A stretch of 64,000 nt of DNA from Canna indica (lineage: Eukaryota; Streptophyta; Magnoliopsida; Zingiberales; Cannaceae), in assembly GCA_034359265.1 (NCBI GenBank), contig CP136891.1:86632001-86696000 (forward strand), read 5' to 3'. Under the pieces are notes generated by a model. It was not told where the DNA came from, did no database searches, and worked only from the letters and a program-made list of their open reading frames with translations. Both the position numbers and the translations under genes were made by a program. Shown here one piece after another: positions 33,946 to 45,056 of the stretch. Position 1 is the stretch's first letter. The number at the start of each line of letters is the position of its first letter.

Positions 33946-34975
33946 TCAGTGACGGACGCAAGAAATTTCAACGAGGGGACCCAATATAGGATATAAATAT
34001 TTAATAAATATTATTTTAATTTTTTTAATTAAAATCATAATTTATAATAGTACAATTTTTTTTTTCTATTTTTATATTTTAAAATATTACTAAAATATTT
34101 AAATTAAAAATAATTAAAGCTCTTGTAAAATTTTTTTCATCTAAAGTATTCAAAACAAGCTCTACTATGATGCAACCGTTGCCTTACTCATCTCGAGTGC
34201 CAACTTTATGAAATTATACGAAGAAAATAAAAAAAATAAAAAAAGATTAACAAAATTACAAATACATAAAGAAAATTAATTGCTTTTTGTTGCATTAATA
34301 ATACTTAATATTACATTAAAAGTAAAAACTAACTTGAATTCATGAAGATATATTATATAATTAATATAGATGTATTTTAGATTTGGATTCTCAATTAAAT
34401 AAATTTCACGATCATGGATGAAATATAACATAATTTTTATTCATTTTCTTGAATGTTTGATGAAAAAATTAATTATTCAATCATATATTTAATAACTCAT
34501 ACACAAAAGTTCACACAATTCTACGGTATAAGTATGGATAATAGCATAGAAAAGAATATTAAAAATAAATTAAACCAACATTTTAGATGTAAAAAACTAA
34601 TGGAGAAAATTTTGAATTTAACTTATAAACTAATAGAGAAAATTTTGAAGTTACGAAAAATTAATAGAGAAAATTTTAAAATTTTTTTAATTAAAAAATT
34701 AGATTTTATATTTAATCATTACGTAAAAAAGTAAATAATGAATATAGAAGACAAAAGATGAGATTCGAACATAAAATCTATAGGCAAAAAATAAAAAAAA
34801 CTAAACACTAGGCTATGAATATATATATGAGTGAAAGAAGTTGAAATTAATAATAATAATTAAATTTTACCGAATATTTTTTAAAAAATTATCAAATTAT
34901 ATTTAATATTTAATATTTAAAAAAATTTCAAGAGGACGAGTGACCTCTGGGTTCGCCCTGGATGTTGTCACGGTG
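33946..34975. mobile_element. Decayed non-coding DNA transposon (borders approximate)
   Basis: The left border text GTCAGTGACGGACGCAAGAA with ATTTCAACGAGGGGACCC, and on the right, inverted, GTGACAACATCCAGGGCGAA, resemble the frequent plant class II ends of the type AGTGACGGATCCAGG. Interior is very AT-rich without coding capacity. The target duplication is unreadable, so the superfamily is open. Confidence 0.4.
34752..34826 (-). repeat. tRNA-derived SINE-like segment
   Basis: On the minus strand TAGCCTAGTGTTTAG resembles an A box, and 40 bases later ATGTTCGAATCTCATC resembles a B box; order and spacing fit a tRNA-derived pol III promoter. No cloverleaf can be drawn, so it is not a tRNA gene. 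It lies inside the decayed transposon at 33946-34975. Confidence 0.45.
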
Positions 34976-35484
34976 ACGTAGAGAGGAAGAAGCAAAGACT
35001 CTGAAAAGCTTGCAGTGTAGACCACCGAGTGTTACTAGCCCTAACAATTTTGTCTATCTTAAAATTCTTTTCCTTAAAAATAATTCATAGTTAAATATAA
35101 TCTATCAAATTTTAAATTTGATTTCAATCTTCAAAAAAACAAAAATGTTTATATTTTTATCCGTACATTTAATAGCGGTGACCAGATTCATGTCTCACGC
35201 GCAGTACGTTCAGTTCCCAGGTAAGCATACCGTAAGCCAAATGGTGTAATGAATGAATCCTTGTGATTGTTTAAATCACTTAAATTTGGTTACTTTCTCA
35301 ATCTTAAACATTAACCGCGGTGACCAGACTTCATCATCTACATCTACACGACGCCTCGCCTTCTCTACACATATTTGGTGGAAAACCAGTGCCACTGATC
35401 AGCTACAACTACCCGGGTGACAAGTTCTGATCGAGTATGGAAAAGCTAAGATTAAACGAAGAAAAGTAAAGGAATAAACATCGT
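34976..35484. other. Spacer, 3' flank of the SAUR gene
   Basis: No gene seen. The word GCGGTGACCAGA occurs at about 35175 and again at about 35317, hinting at a local 140-bp duplication. Confidence 0.4.
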
Positions 35485-35841
35485 TCATATATGCGGCAGC
35501 GGCATGGGAAAACACTTGGTTTGCTTGATGGCATGCTCCTCAACCAGCTGCTGAAACAGCTGCGGATGACAAGGTATCGTGAGGACGCCCTTCTGGTGGT
35601 AGCCAAACTCCTCCGCCGCCATCTCCAGCAACCCGACGAGGCAGGGGTGCTTCAGCACCTCCACACTCACCATGAACCGCTGCAGCTCCTCCTCATCCTC
35701 CCCCGTGCCGACGAGCACCGGGACGAAGCCTCTCCTCGTCGCGCGCAGCTCGTCGACTACGTCGCCGCTCGGCGAGCATTTGACACGTACTCGTCGTCGC
35801 TGCTGCTGCTGCTGCTGCTGCTTCTTCTTCATTATTTGCAT
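35485..35841 (-). CDS. SAUR-family auxin-responsive protein with poly-Gln tract
   Basis: An intronless 118-residue member of the Small Auxin-Up RNA family. The best-known SAURs promote acid growth by inhibiting PP2C.D phosphatases and so activating plasma-membrane proton pumps (family knowledge). The SAUR core is clear: GFVPVLVGTGEDEEELQRFMVSVEVLKHP, EEFGYHQKGVLTIPC and FQQLVEEH. The N-terminus is MQIMKKK, then seven Gln from a CAG run, then RRRVRVK. The frame is open further upstream to 35922, but a TATA box lies at 35891-35898, inside that extension, so the ATG at 35841 is preferred; 35832 is a second possibility. The core phrase is GFVPVLVG where most members have GHVPVYVG. Confidence 0.9.
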   Translation of the reverse strand: MQIMKKKQQQQQQQRRRVRVKCSPSGDVVDELRATRRGFVPVLVGTGEDEEELQRFMVSVEVLKHPCLVGLLEMAAEEFGYHQKGVLTIPCHPQLFQQLVEEHAIKQTKCFPMPLPHI

Positions 35842-35890
35842 GCTGGCTAGATGGATGAATGGATCAAATTCTTGAAGAGGATTGGTCTCT

Positions 35891-35898
35891 CTATATAC
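35891..35898 (-). promoter_or_regulatory. TATA box of the first SAUR gene
   Basis: GTATATAG on the minus strand, 50-57 bases upstream of the ATG at 35841. It decides the start codon, since the longer open frame would begin upstream of it. Confidence 0.6.
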
Positions 35899-36112
35899 TG
35901 CAGGCTTCCGAGCTGGATGCATTGCATGTTACCGCATATGCATGCATGGGGCCGGCCGCAGAAAAGGAAAACGAGTTTATGTAATTTGTCCTGTTTTGCG
36001 GGCTATCATTTTGCAGGAGAAATCTTTTCCTTATTTGACTTAGCATACTATGTGGAATGAGGTCAACAGTTTCCTTGTAATCTTTCACATTTACATGAAC
36101 AAAAGCATGCAT

Positions 36113-36659
36113 GCATTGCTTAGAAAGTTATGAAGGCAATCTTATCCTAAGATCAGTTGACCAAGTAGTCCTAAATCACAATTCCTGACACTTGGATATA
36201 TAGACAACTAATGATGCCATAAAATATCCCCTTAATTTGAGTGTGTGAAACTGATCAGCGGCTGGAAGCATGCAGTAGTCCATCGACTGCTTAGATTAAT
36301 TAGATTAACTAATAGAAGATACTTTATCTGATCATAATATATCATCATCATGGTTCATTGATCAACGGACTGAGAATTAATGGTAATATTTAGAACAATA
36401 TATAGGACATGCATGGCCCCCAAATCAGTTATAATTAGAGAGACAGCAAGGTACGTACTGCAACTTATCTGGCCATGTGATATTGCTTTGAAGCTCATGC
36501 AACTTCAACTTTTTAGTTTTGACCGGGAAGAAAAACATGAAAGAATTTGTTCGTGAGACTCGACGTCACTTGTTTTGCATGCAGAAAAACATTATTAATG
36601 TATGCAGAGAATGAATCTACCTAGATTTTGTCTAATTTCCTGTTTGAGTGGAATTAAAC
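36113..36659. other. Upstream region of the first SAUR gene, no gene
   Basis: AT-rich. Many CATGCATG-type words (RY-like) at 35930-36110 and 36400-36420. Nothing coding. Confidence 0.4.
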
Positions 36660-37074
36660 GGTGAAAAATCGCTTAAATAAAAATAAGGTATCACCAACGG
36701 ATCAAATTTGATTGTTGATAATAGTCAAAAATTCATTCGTAATACTATCACGATAAACTTGTTGGTGATACTCTGTTAGGTATTACCAATAGATATTATT
36801 GCATGTTGATATTATTAACGGATAAAAATATATTTATTGGTAATACTATTATCAACGAATTTTCCATCGATAAATTAGTTGATGATATATATACTATGCT
36901 AGCTAGGTATTACCAGCATATATTACAATATCTATTGGTATTACTAATGAATAAAGATATATTTATTGATAATTATTAACAAATGATAATTTTGTTAATA
37001 ATATCAACCGATGATATATTTGTTGATAATACCCAACAAAATTAATTTGTTAGTGAAAGTTGGTTCTCGTAGTG
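36660..37074. mobile_element. Tip and subterminal region of a decayed CACTA element
   Basis: The right end GTTCTCGTAGTG at 37063-37074 is the complement of CACTACGAGAAC, a standard CACTA tip. Inwards, for about 400 bases, inverted and direct copies of TTGGTRATA, ATTACCAAYGGAT and TTGTTGATAAT recur, as in CACTA subterminal arrays. The opposite tip was not found, so it is either truncated or very old. The family differs from that of the elements at the window edges. Confidence 0.6.
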
Positions 37075-38814
37075 AATACACACAATAATTAATTAAGACT
37101 AGTACGGATTTAATTAATTAAGTAGCAGATTAATTGTATGTTTAATTAGTTCATCTAGTTTCTGTGTATTATATGTCACAAAGTACTTAATAACTTACTC
37201 GAGATAATTAATCTCAAGAAATATGTAATTATGAATATATATTTGCATATATGCAGTGGCAACAGCAACAAAACTCTGGTGTGGGAAGAATATCCGGTGG
37301 AATTAGGGTATTAAAATTAGCTTTTGATTTTTTTTAAATAATTATTTCATATGAGGTCAGGAATACTGGCATGACATTGGGAAAATAAAAAATAGTAATA
37401 TTTATTATGCTCACATCAGCAAATAACGTTTGATGTAACAGGCATCTGGTGGTAATATATAATTGATGTCAATTTAATATACAGTGTGAGATTGATTTAT
37501 AGCAAACTAAAAGGTGAGATATATTTGTTAGACTTAATTATGTTTTTAGTCCACTGAAATATTATGTATTTTTTGTTTGGACAATTCTTTTTTAAAATTT
37601 TTGTTTAGTTCTTCAAGAACTATTTTCGTTTTCGTTTGATTCCTTAATTAATTTTTGTTGTTAAGTGCCAATATGACAATGTCAAGGATTAAAGATGGAT
37701 CAAATGAAAAAAAATAATATTTTAAGCTACTAAATTAAAAAAATACATATTTTAATAATTTAAAATATAAAAATATACATATTAATAACCTAAAGCATAA
37801 CAATATATAATTATGTTTCATATTATTAAAAAATATATATATTTTTAGTCCTTTAAAATATCTTTTTTTATTCGGTCTATTTTTAGTCCATGCCAGCATG
37901 GAATGCTGACACTTAACATCAAAAATTAATGGAGAGATCAAACGAAAATGAAAATAGTTTTTGAGAGATTAAATATTTTTTTTTAAAAAAATGAATGATC
38001 AAACTAAAAAATATATATATAATATTTTTGGAAGATCAAAAATATAATTAAGCATATTTGTTATATACAGGATGAATAGTTTGAGATAGATATATTATTT
38101 TTTTTTCTCCAAAAAATTATTTCATATGATATTAGTCAGCATGTGGCATGGGATAAATAAAACAATTAATGTTCGCGGTAACAGATACTTGGCAGTTGGA
38201 ATAATTGACGTAAATTCAATAATGTGAGATAAATTTATGATAAATTAAAAAGTGAGATAGATGTATTATAAGGTTAATAGTTTGAAAATGAATACATTAA
38301 GTTTCCCTTTACACTGTGACTAAATGCATACACAAATTCCAAATTTGTAAATAGATATTGGCAAAGTTGAGTTTCTTGGTCAATAAAAAAAGTTTGAATG
38401 ATCTCATTCATCTCAAAGATTTAATTAATTAGCGAAGATTTGAAAAGTCAAAAGCATCAACATATATTACACTTACAAGTTAGGTGATGGGTTGCTATGA
38501 ACACATGTCATCATTTGGTTGGTGGTCGATCAAGTGGAGTTAATTTCATCAATTATATATATATATATATATATATTCATCATGCGCAGACTTGAACATT
38601 CACAGCGAAGACTTTTGAATGAAGAACGATGGCGTATATATATAATTAATCTTAATCTAATCAAATATTGTGTAGAGGTTCCATATTAAACCATAATTAA
38701 TTAATTTTCTTAAAAATAATAATTAAATTTACTATTTAATTAAGATCATAATTAAATAAGTACTATTTATCACTTAAACATCTACTCTTGTCAAACGAAA
38801 CTTTGACACACTTA
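37075..38814. other. AT-rich spacer
   Basis: No gene seen. Inexact inverted repeats around AAACGAAAATGAAAATAGTT and its complement (about 37610-37640 and 37930-37965) frame some 350 bases and may be an old foldback element. A (TA)n run is at 38554-38576. Confidence 0.4.
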
Positions 38815-40732
38815 GGGGGCGTTTGATTATCCGCAAGTGTAAATACTACAAAATCTATTTGTATGCAAAAGCAAATGCCCGCAAATAGATTTTGCAGTCT
38901 ACCATTTGGTTGCCTGCAAGTAGAGTTGCAACTTCTATTTGCAAGCATTTGGTTGGCCGCAAATGTAAGTTGTAATTACACTTGCAACTTGCAACGTGCA
39001 ACTTGCATCTTACGAAATTTTTCGGGTCGGGTCGGGCACGAATTTTCTCAAGTCGGGCTGAGCCGGACCGGGATAGGATGGGCCGAGCATGCACGAATTT
39101 ATCCGGGCCGGGTACAAAATTTTTCGGGCAGGGCCGGGCACGAACTTTTCGGGTCAGGTCGTGCACAAATCTTTTTGGGCCGGGCCGAACACGAATTTTT
39201 TCGAGTCGGCCCGAGCCGGATCGGGACAGGTTGGGCAGTGCACGAATTTTTTCGGGCAAGGCTGGGCCGAACACAATTTTTTTTTCGGGCTGGGCACGAT
39301 TTTTTTTCCTGGTCAGGCCGGGCCGGGCATGAATTTTTTTGAGCTGGGCCGAAAATCGAATTTTTTCAGGCCGGGTCTGGCAGGAATTTTTTCGGGCCGG
39401 GCCGAGCACAAAATTATTTTGGCCGGGAACGAATTTTCTCATGCGGGGTCGGGCATAAATTTTTTGGGCCGAGCCGAGTCAAGATGGGCAGTGCACGAAT
39501 TTTTTCGGGCAAGGTTGGGCCCGATGCGAATATTTCGGACTGGGCATGAATTTCTTTTCGTGTTAGGTCGGGCTGGGCATAAAATTTTTCGGGTCGGGTC
39601 GGGACACGAATTTTTTTCGGCAGGGCTGACCACGAATTTTTTCGGGCAGGGCCAGGCAAGAATTTTTCGGTCCAGACCGGGCACGAATTTTTTTGGGGCG
39701 GGCCGAGCACAAAATATTTTGGGCCGGGTTGGGCACGAATTTTTTGGGGTTGGGCCGTGCACGAATTTTTTGGGGTTGGGCAGTGCACGAATAATTTTGG
39801 GCCCGTCAAGGCACGAATTTTTTCAGGTCGGCACAAGTCGGGCAGTGCATAAATTTTTTCGGGCAGGGCTGGGTTGGGCACGAATTTTTTTGGGTCGGGC
39901 ATGAATTTTTTCGGGCCGGGCCGGGGTACGAATTTTTTTTGGGCAGGGCAGGGCCGGGCCAACAGTGAATTTTTTCGAGCCAGGCTGAGCACGAATTTTT
40001 TCGGGCTTGGCCGAGCACAAATTTTTTCGGGCTAGGCCATGCACGAAATTTTTGAGTCGGGCTGGGCACGAAATTTTTCAGGCCGGGTTGGGCACGAATT
40101 TTTTCGGACCGAGCCGGGCTGGGACGGGCCGTGCAGTGCACGAATTTTTTGGGTCGGGTTGGACACAAATTTTTTCGGGGCGGGACGGACACAAATTTTT
40201 TCGGGCCGGGCCGAGCACAAATTTTTTCGGGCCAGGCTGGACACGAACTTTTTTGGGTCGGGTCGGGCATAAATTTTTTGGGTCGAGCCTGGGACAAATT
40301 TTTTCGGGCCAGGCTAAAAACTTAGGCCCGACACGATTTGTCTGACAAATTAATAATTTTTAATTTTTGTATAATACTGAAAATATATTAAAAAATCTAT
40401 CAAATGACATCAGATGTAAAATCTGACACTACCATCAGGTTCAGCACGCAAAAATCTACAACTTTGATATTTATCTCGTCTTCATCCGACGATTCTACGT
40501 CGCCAAAATTAATTATTTTTCAATACTTAAATTATTGCATTTGCAGCCCGCAATCTTGTATTGTGGGCTTTTTGGGCTGCAATTCCACTTGCGGCCCGCA
40601 AATGATATTTGAAATACAAATTATAACTAGTAAATGCTGCAAAATAATTTTGCAGCCAACCAAACAAATTTGTTATCTAAATGCTGCAATTAGAGTTGCA
40701 GCATTTGTACTTGCGGGCAACCAAATGCCCCC
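38815..40732. mobile_element. PIF/Harbinger-like non-autonomous element with internal satellite
   Basis: The ends are GGGGGCGTTTGATTATCCGC and, inverted, GGGGGCATTTGGTTGCCCGC; similarity continues to about 30 bases. They are flanked by TTA on both sides (38812-38814 and 40733-40735), the target preference of PIF/Harbinger (Tourist-type) elements. About 190 bases inside the left end and 390 inside the right end are unique, with small hairpins of GCAACTTGCAA and GCTGCAATTAGAGTTGCAGC type. The middle 1.33 kb is a tandem array. No transposase is present, so movement would need one in trans. Confidence 0.75.
39013..40345. repeat. Minisatellite of about 21 bp, some 60 copies
   Basis: The unit is GGGCCGGGCACGAATTTTTTC with variants (CGGGTCGGG, GGGCAGGGCTGGG, GTGCACGAATT) and length drift of one or two bases in the T run. 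Since 21 is a multiple of three and the unit has no stop in most frames, open frames of 60-270 codons run through it on both strands (repeating GRAGHEFF-like or ARPEKIRA-like peptides). These are artefacts of the repeat and not genes. Confidence 0.93.
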
Positions 40733-40735
40733 TTA

Positions 40736-41085
40736 ATTAGATGCATCATGCATGCAATTAATTAGCATTATTTCTATTCTAATCACGTGCTAATTAATTA
40801 GTATATATATGTGGACTTAATCACTTTGTCTCGCGCGTATCTTCAGAATTAATAATTAGTATCCATCTTATAATTGATTAATATAATTAGCATTAATCTA
40901 ACTCCAATATATTGACACAAATTCCAATTAATTAGCTAACAATCACTGTCAACGTGGTTTGAAGAATTTGGTGTAGTGTTGACGATCGATCATGTAAATG
41001 TATATATGTCAATATATATAAAATTAGTCCTCACTCTCACCATGCAATAGGGACCAAATTGAACGGGCCCACAAATGACGACCGA

Positions 41086-41128
<43 letters not shown>

Positions 41129-41632
41129 GGGTTGCATTGAACACGAATGAATATATATGCTTGACCTAATTTTGACTAAACAAGGTCGACTATCAAATAG
41201 ACTTTCTATTTTTTCTTTCAATTTTTCAAATTATAATTGTATTTAAGGTATATATATATATACCTTAATTTGATTTAATCTAAATATTAATTAATAGAAT
41301 TCTAGTTTGAATTTGCTCGTGAAAGTAAAAAGACATAAATAATCTTAATTAATACAAATGATGTTGGATTGGGGACTTGGGGTTTATTTTTGTGAATCAA
41401 CAAGGAAGAGCGCTTTAATTACAAATTAAGAAAACAGCTGTAGAAAAGTTTCAGTCCCCCATTGCCATTGGTTCTTAAAGAATCTAGTGAATGACATTTT
41501 TATTTTCATTTGGTGTCTAATATTCCAATAGAATAAAGCTAGGTACTAATAGTGGCGTGTCAAAGGAAATCGTACCGATATGACTACGGATATATAACAC
41601 CAACTCCTTTATCTTTCTTCTGCTCTTTCATG
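40736..41632. other. Spacer with a (TA)n microsatellite
   Basis: No gene seen. A TA run of about 37 bases lies at 41089-41125 and a shorter one at 41250-41263. The rest is AT-rich. Confidence 0.5.
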
Positions 41633-42108
41633 TAGGGGTGAGCGGATTCGAATATTTTGTATTTTTTATAATATTCGAATTATATCTTGTATAGAACTAA
41701 TTCATAGATTTTAAAATCGAATCATACCCGAAATCATAAGTTTTGATTTCGATTTCGGATACCTTATTGCAACATATTCATATACAGGTTTCAGGATATA
41801 TATTTCAGGTATCATGTTGGAACCTGTTCGATCCAACAGGGTACCTTGTTGGAACATGTTCGATCCAACAAGGTACCATGTTGGAATCTGTTCTGAAACT
41901 TGTAAATGAACATGTGCTAGGGTACAAGTTTTGGTTCCGGTTCTAAGTACTCGATATGTTGGACCCGGGTGCGGAACCGATTTTAATCGATTCCTAAAAT
42001 TTTTGTCCCAGACCCTATTCGAATTTAATTCGGGTCTACCTGAAACCTACCCAATCAGGTCAGTTCCAATCAATTCCGGATCTACTCGGTACCCATGCAC
42101 ACCCCCTA
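41633..42108. mobile_element. hAT-type MITE, 476 bp
   Basis: The ends are TAGGGGTGAGCGG and, inverted, TAGGGGGTGTGCATGGG. The flanks CTTTCATG (41625-41632) and CTTTCATC (42109-42116) are an 8-bp target duplication with one mismatch. The interior repeats GTTGGAACCTGTTCGATCC, CAACAGGGTACC and CAACAAGGTACC. It is the same family as 12306-12774 but inserted in the other direction. Confidence 0.88.
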
Positions 42109-42237
42109 CTTTCATCTATGTATATTTTTATATATTTAAGGGATTATTTATTTGTCATCAAAGTAGAAGCTCTTGGAACTCTTCATTATTGCCAACCGTT
42201 GACTAACACAATTGATGACAATATCTTGTATGTTGTA

Positions 42238-42297
42238 TAGAGATCTAGAGTTCGAAACGTAATATGATTCCTATTGTGACTTTCTATCTTTGTTAAA
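42238..42297 (+). repeat. SINE-like fragment, relative of 22373-22440
   Basis: AGAGATCTAGAGTTCGAAAC, then TAATATGATTCCTATTGTG and TTTCTATCTTTGTT. The same text occurs at 22373-22440, which marks it as a dispersed family. The B-box-like word GAGTTCGAAAC is one base off the consensus. Confidence 0.45.
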
Positions 42298-43587
42298 AAA
42301 AAATAAAAACTTGGACATGTTCTACTTAATGGTAAAAAAATAAGAGCAATTATCTAAAATCATAACTTGGACATGAGATTTTTCCAAATCCATAATATAA
42401 ATTTCGATTTCTTCGAATCCATAATTAAATGATCAAAATTTCGAATTTGTCCTCCATTTCAAAATATATTTTCCTTTTAATTAATTAAAGATTTTTCTAA
42501 AAATCTTTAAGTGACTCAAAATAAAATATTATTATTATTATTCATAATATTTTTTAAAAGTAATACATATTAATATTATAGTACATAATAATTTATTTGT
42601 GTGACTAATAATAATATTATTTTATAAATTTATGCACTTAAAAACTTTTGTACTAAAAAAATAAAATAATTATAATTTTGACAACTAAAAAATTTTTATA
42701 CACTAAAAAAAAAAACTACAATAATTGTTAAAAAAATAATTTACGTTGCATTGTACTTAACAAGTGTATGATTTAAATATTTAAAGATTTTTAAAAAATA
42801 TTTTAAATATTTAAAAAATAAAATAATAATATTATGAGCCACTAAAATAAATTTTTATCTACTATAATATTAATATAAATTATTGAAAAATATATATTAT
42901 AAATAATAATAAAATATTTTATTTTGAGCCGCTTAATTTTTTTTTAAAAATTTTTTAATTGATAAAAAGAAAATTATATTTTAAAATGAATGACAAATTT
43001 AAAATTTTGATCATTTAATTATAAATTCTAAAATACTAAGATGCATGTAATGGATCCCCTTGCTCACTATGATTTGGAGTAATTGGCTAATTGCTCAAAA
43101 CTACCCGGACAAGTTATTCTCGTGACTCACCAAATTATGTGACCTCATCAAACTTAATAATATACGTAGGATTTGGTGTGGTAGGGTGGGCTAATTAACA
43201 TTTGGCCCCACACACTCACGCCTAACACCTATTCATTTAATTTATGGATTTGACACTCTCATCTTTCGCTGACTTTGATCATCAAATGCTTTGCCACCAC
43301 AATTCTTTCTTGTTTGATTAAACTATAATGGTTGAGTTGAATGTCCAAGTCCAACCAATCTCAGTCTTAGTAGAATTTCATCGAATTGTTTCAAATTGGG
43401 CTTCCGGGAAATGGTCTAATTAGATTATATTTGACTTTTTTTGCTTAAATAAATATAAAAATATTTCAAATATTATTTTTTGATTAAATTATTACGAGAA
43501 ATTAGATATATAAAATTGTACCTCTCATGTACTCTCTTGTGTACCTTCATTCCACATTTAATTGAATATAAAATTCCTCATTTTCCA
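42298..43587. other. AT-rich spacer and promoter side of the second SAUR gene
   Basis: 42300-43030 is extremely AT-rich, with alternating TTTAAAAATCTTTAA-like words, and has no gene. 43040-43587 is upstream of the SAUR gene and contains the word TTTGACTTTTT and several ACTC-rich stretches, none decisive. Confidence 0.45.
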
Positions 43588-43597
43588 CTATAAATAG
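43588..43597 (+). promoter_or_regulatory. TATA box of the second SAUR gene
   Basis: CTATAAATAG, 63 bases before the ATG at 43660, in the position expected for a leader of about 35 bases. Confidence 0.8.
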
Positions 43598-43659
43598 CTC
43601 CCTTGAATGAAAACAGATTGCTCAGTGCTCACCACCTCTCGCACCATTTCTCCTCTTCG

Positions 43660-44052
43660 ATGATCCGGCGGTTGTCCCGGGTGGCCGACTCCTCCTCGCG
43701 GTACGAGCGCCTGCCGCGGCAGCGGACGTCGAACGGGAGGCGGCGCGGTGACTCCCCGACGGCCGGGGCGGCGGCGGCTACGGCGGCCCAGGGGCACGTG
43801 CCAGTATACGTGGGCGAGGAGATGGAGCGGTTCGAGATCCGGACCGGGCTCCTCAACCATCCGGCCTTCGTCGAGCTGCTCCGCCGATCCGCCCAGGAGT
43901 ACGGCTACGAGCAGACTGGCGTCCTCCGCATCCCCTGCCCCGTCCCGCTTTTCCGCCGCCTCCTCGCGGCCTCCGGAAGCGGCGAGGCGGAGGCGGAGGA
44001 GCTGCTCCGGTCGTTCGACGAATGGTTTCTCTCCTCTGAGGACCCGAGTTGA
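43660..44052 (+). CDS. SAUR-family auxin-responsive protein, C-terminally extended
   Basis: An intronless, GC-rich gene for 130 residues. The SAUR core is canonical: GHVPVYVGEEMERFEIRTGLLNHPAFVELLRRSAQEYGYEQTGVLRIPCPVPLFRRLL. A basic N-terminus (MIRRLSRVADSSSRYERLPR) precedes it and an acidic tail (SGEAEAEELLRSFDEWFLSSEDPS) follows. The frame is open upstream to 43603 but has no ATG there, so the start at 43660, just downstream of the TATA box, is used. It is 7.8 kb from the other SAUR gene and transcribed away from it. The proteins are not close, so they are not a fresh tandem pair. Confidence 0.94.
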   Translation: MIRRLSRVADSSSRYERLPRQRTSNGRRRGDSPTAGAAAATAAQGHVPVYVGEEMERFEIRTGLLNHPAFVELLRRSAQEYGYEQTGVLRIPCPVPLFRRLLAASGSGEAEAEELLRSFDEWFLSSEDPS

Positions 44053-45056
44053 GACGGGAGAGACGAATCGCTTTTGGGCTGCTGGGGCACGTCGTTCTTC
44101 GTCTTGCAAGTTCACGGATTCGGCCCTTGGAAGCTTTTGCTGTAGATAAGTTGCACGGGTTACGGAATTTTACGTTTCAAATCAACGAGTTTGCTTCTAT
44201 TCTCTTCTAGATTTTGATCGATCTTCTTCTTCTTCTTCAGTCATGTAAATATTTGCAGGAGCTACGATTATTTGGAATGAGTTTATCATGAGTGGGTGGA
44301 GAAGGCAGGATTACCTCCTGATCTTCTAAAATTGTTAGGCAGGATTATCCTAAATTGGGGATGGACATCCTTTAGTTGTAATCTGCAGGAGTTGTGTAGA
44401 TTTTTCGGAGCAGAAAAGATACCATCATGGTTTAGAAATAAAGAGATCATGAGAATTTTCCATCATAACATGGAGAATTATCACTGGCTGCTGAAGCAAA
44501 AGATGAAGAACATAAACTGTGCATTATAATTAAGGAGAAGAATTCTTCCGCTTGATCTGTACACATGACATAAGCAGATAAGCTGGCATGCCACTTGACA
44601 ATATTGAAGATTTTTCTCAATCATTTCAAAGAGGTGATTTTTAATCCCATAACAATATATATTTAGAAAAACAATTGAATATATAACATTTAAATCACAG
44701 ATCACAGTTTAAGAGCTATTTAATATTTAATTCTTCCCCCAATAATATTCCACAATGAACAAAGGCAAATATATCGAATAAAAATGAGAGGAAGAACAAG
44801 AAGTAGATCCTCTTTCAAATAGTCACCACATCTTGTTCACAATCACAACCTTTTCCTCACAATTTTGAAGCACTAATTGAAGAGCAATAATCCTATAAAT
44901 ATGAATCCTCTGAATAAGAGGTTTCAGCACATAATTAACAAGAATAATGAAAGCAGAACAAGCATCATTCTGCCATCATTTCCATCCCCAAAAAGAATCC
45001 GAAGGAGAAAAGTAAAGTTTGATGCAGAATCGATTTGTTCAGCGTCGACGCGCAGT
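44053..45056. other. Intergenic, no supported gene
   Basis: 3' flank of the SAUR gene. A 78-codon open frame at 44296 (KAGLPPDLLKLLGRII) has a faint F-box look but no continuation. The remainder is AT-rich. Confidence 0.4.

Noticed and set aside
34752..34826. A tRNA gene on the minus strand
   Set aside because: A and B box-like words are present, but no acceptor stem or cloverleaf can be drawn, so only a SINE-like remnant is reported.
39089..39904. Long open frames (up to 271 codons) on both strands across 38855-40345, which look like repeat proteins
   Set aside because: They arise from a 21-bp unit that has no stop in most frames; several frames on both strands are open at once, and length drift in the T runs shifts them.
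44296..44529. Short frame with LPPDLLKLLGRII resembling the start of an F-box
   Set aside because: The rest of an F-box (cysteine and tryptophan pattern) and any downstream domain are missing; the match is too short.
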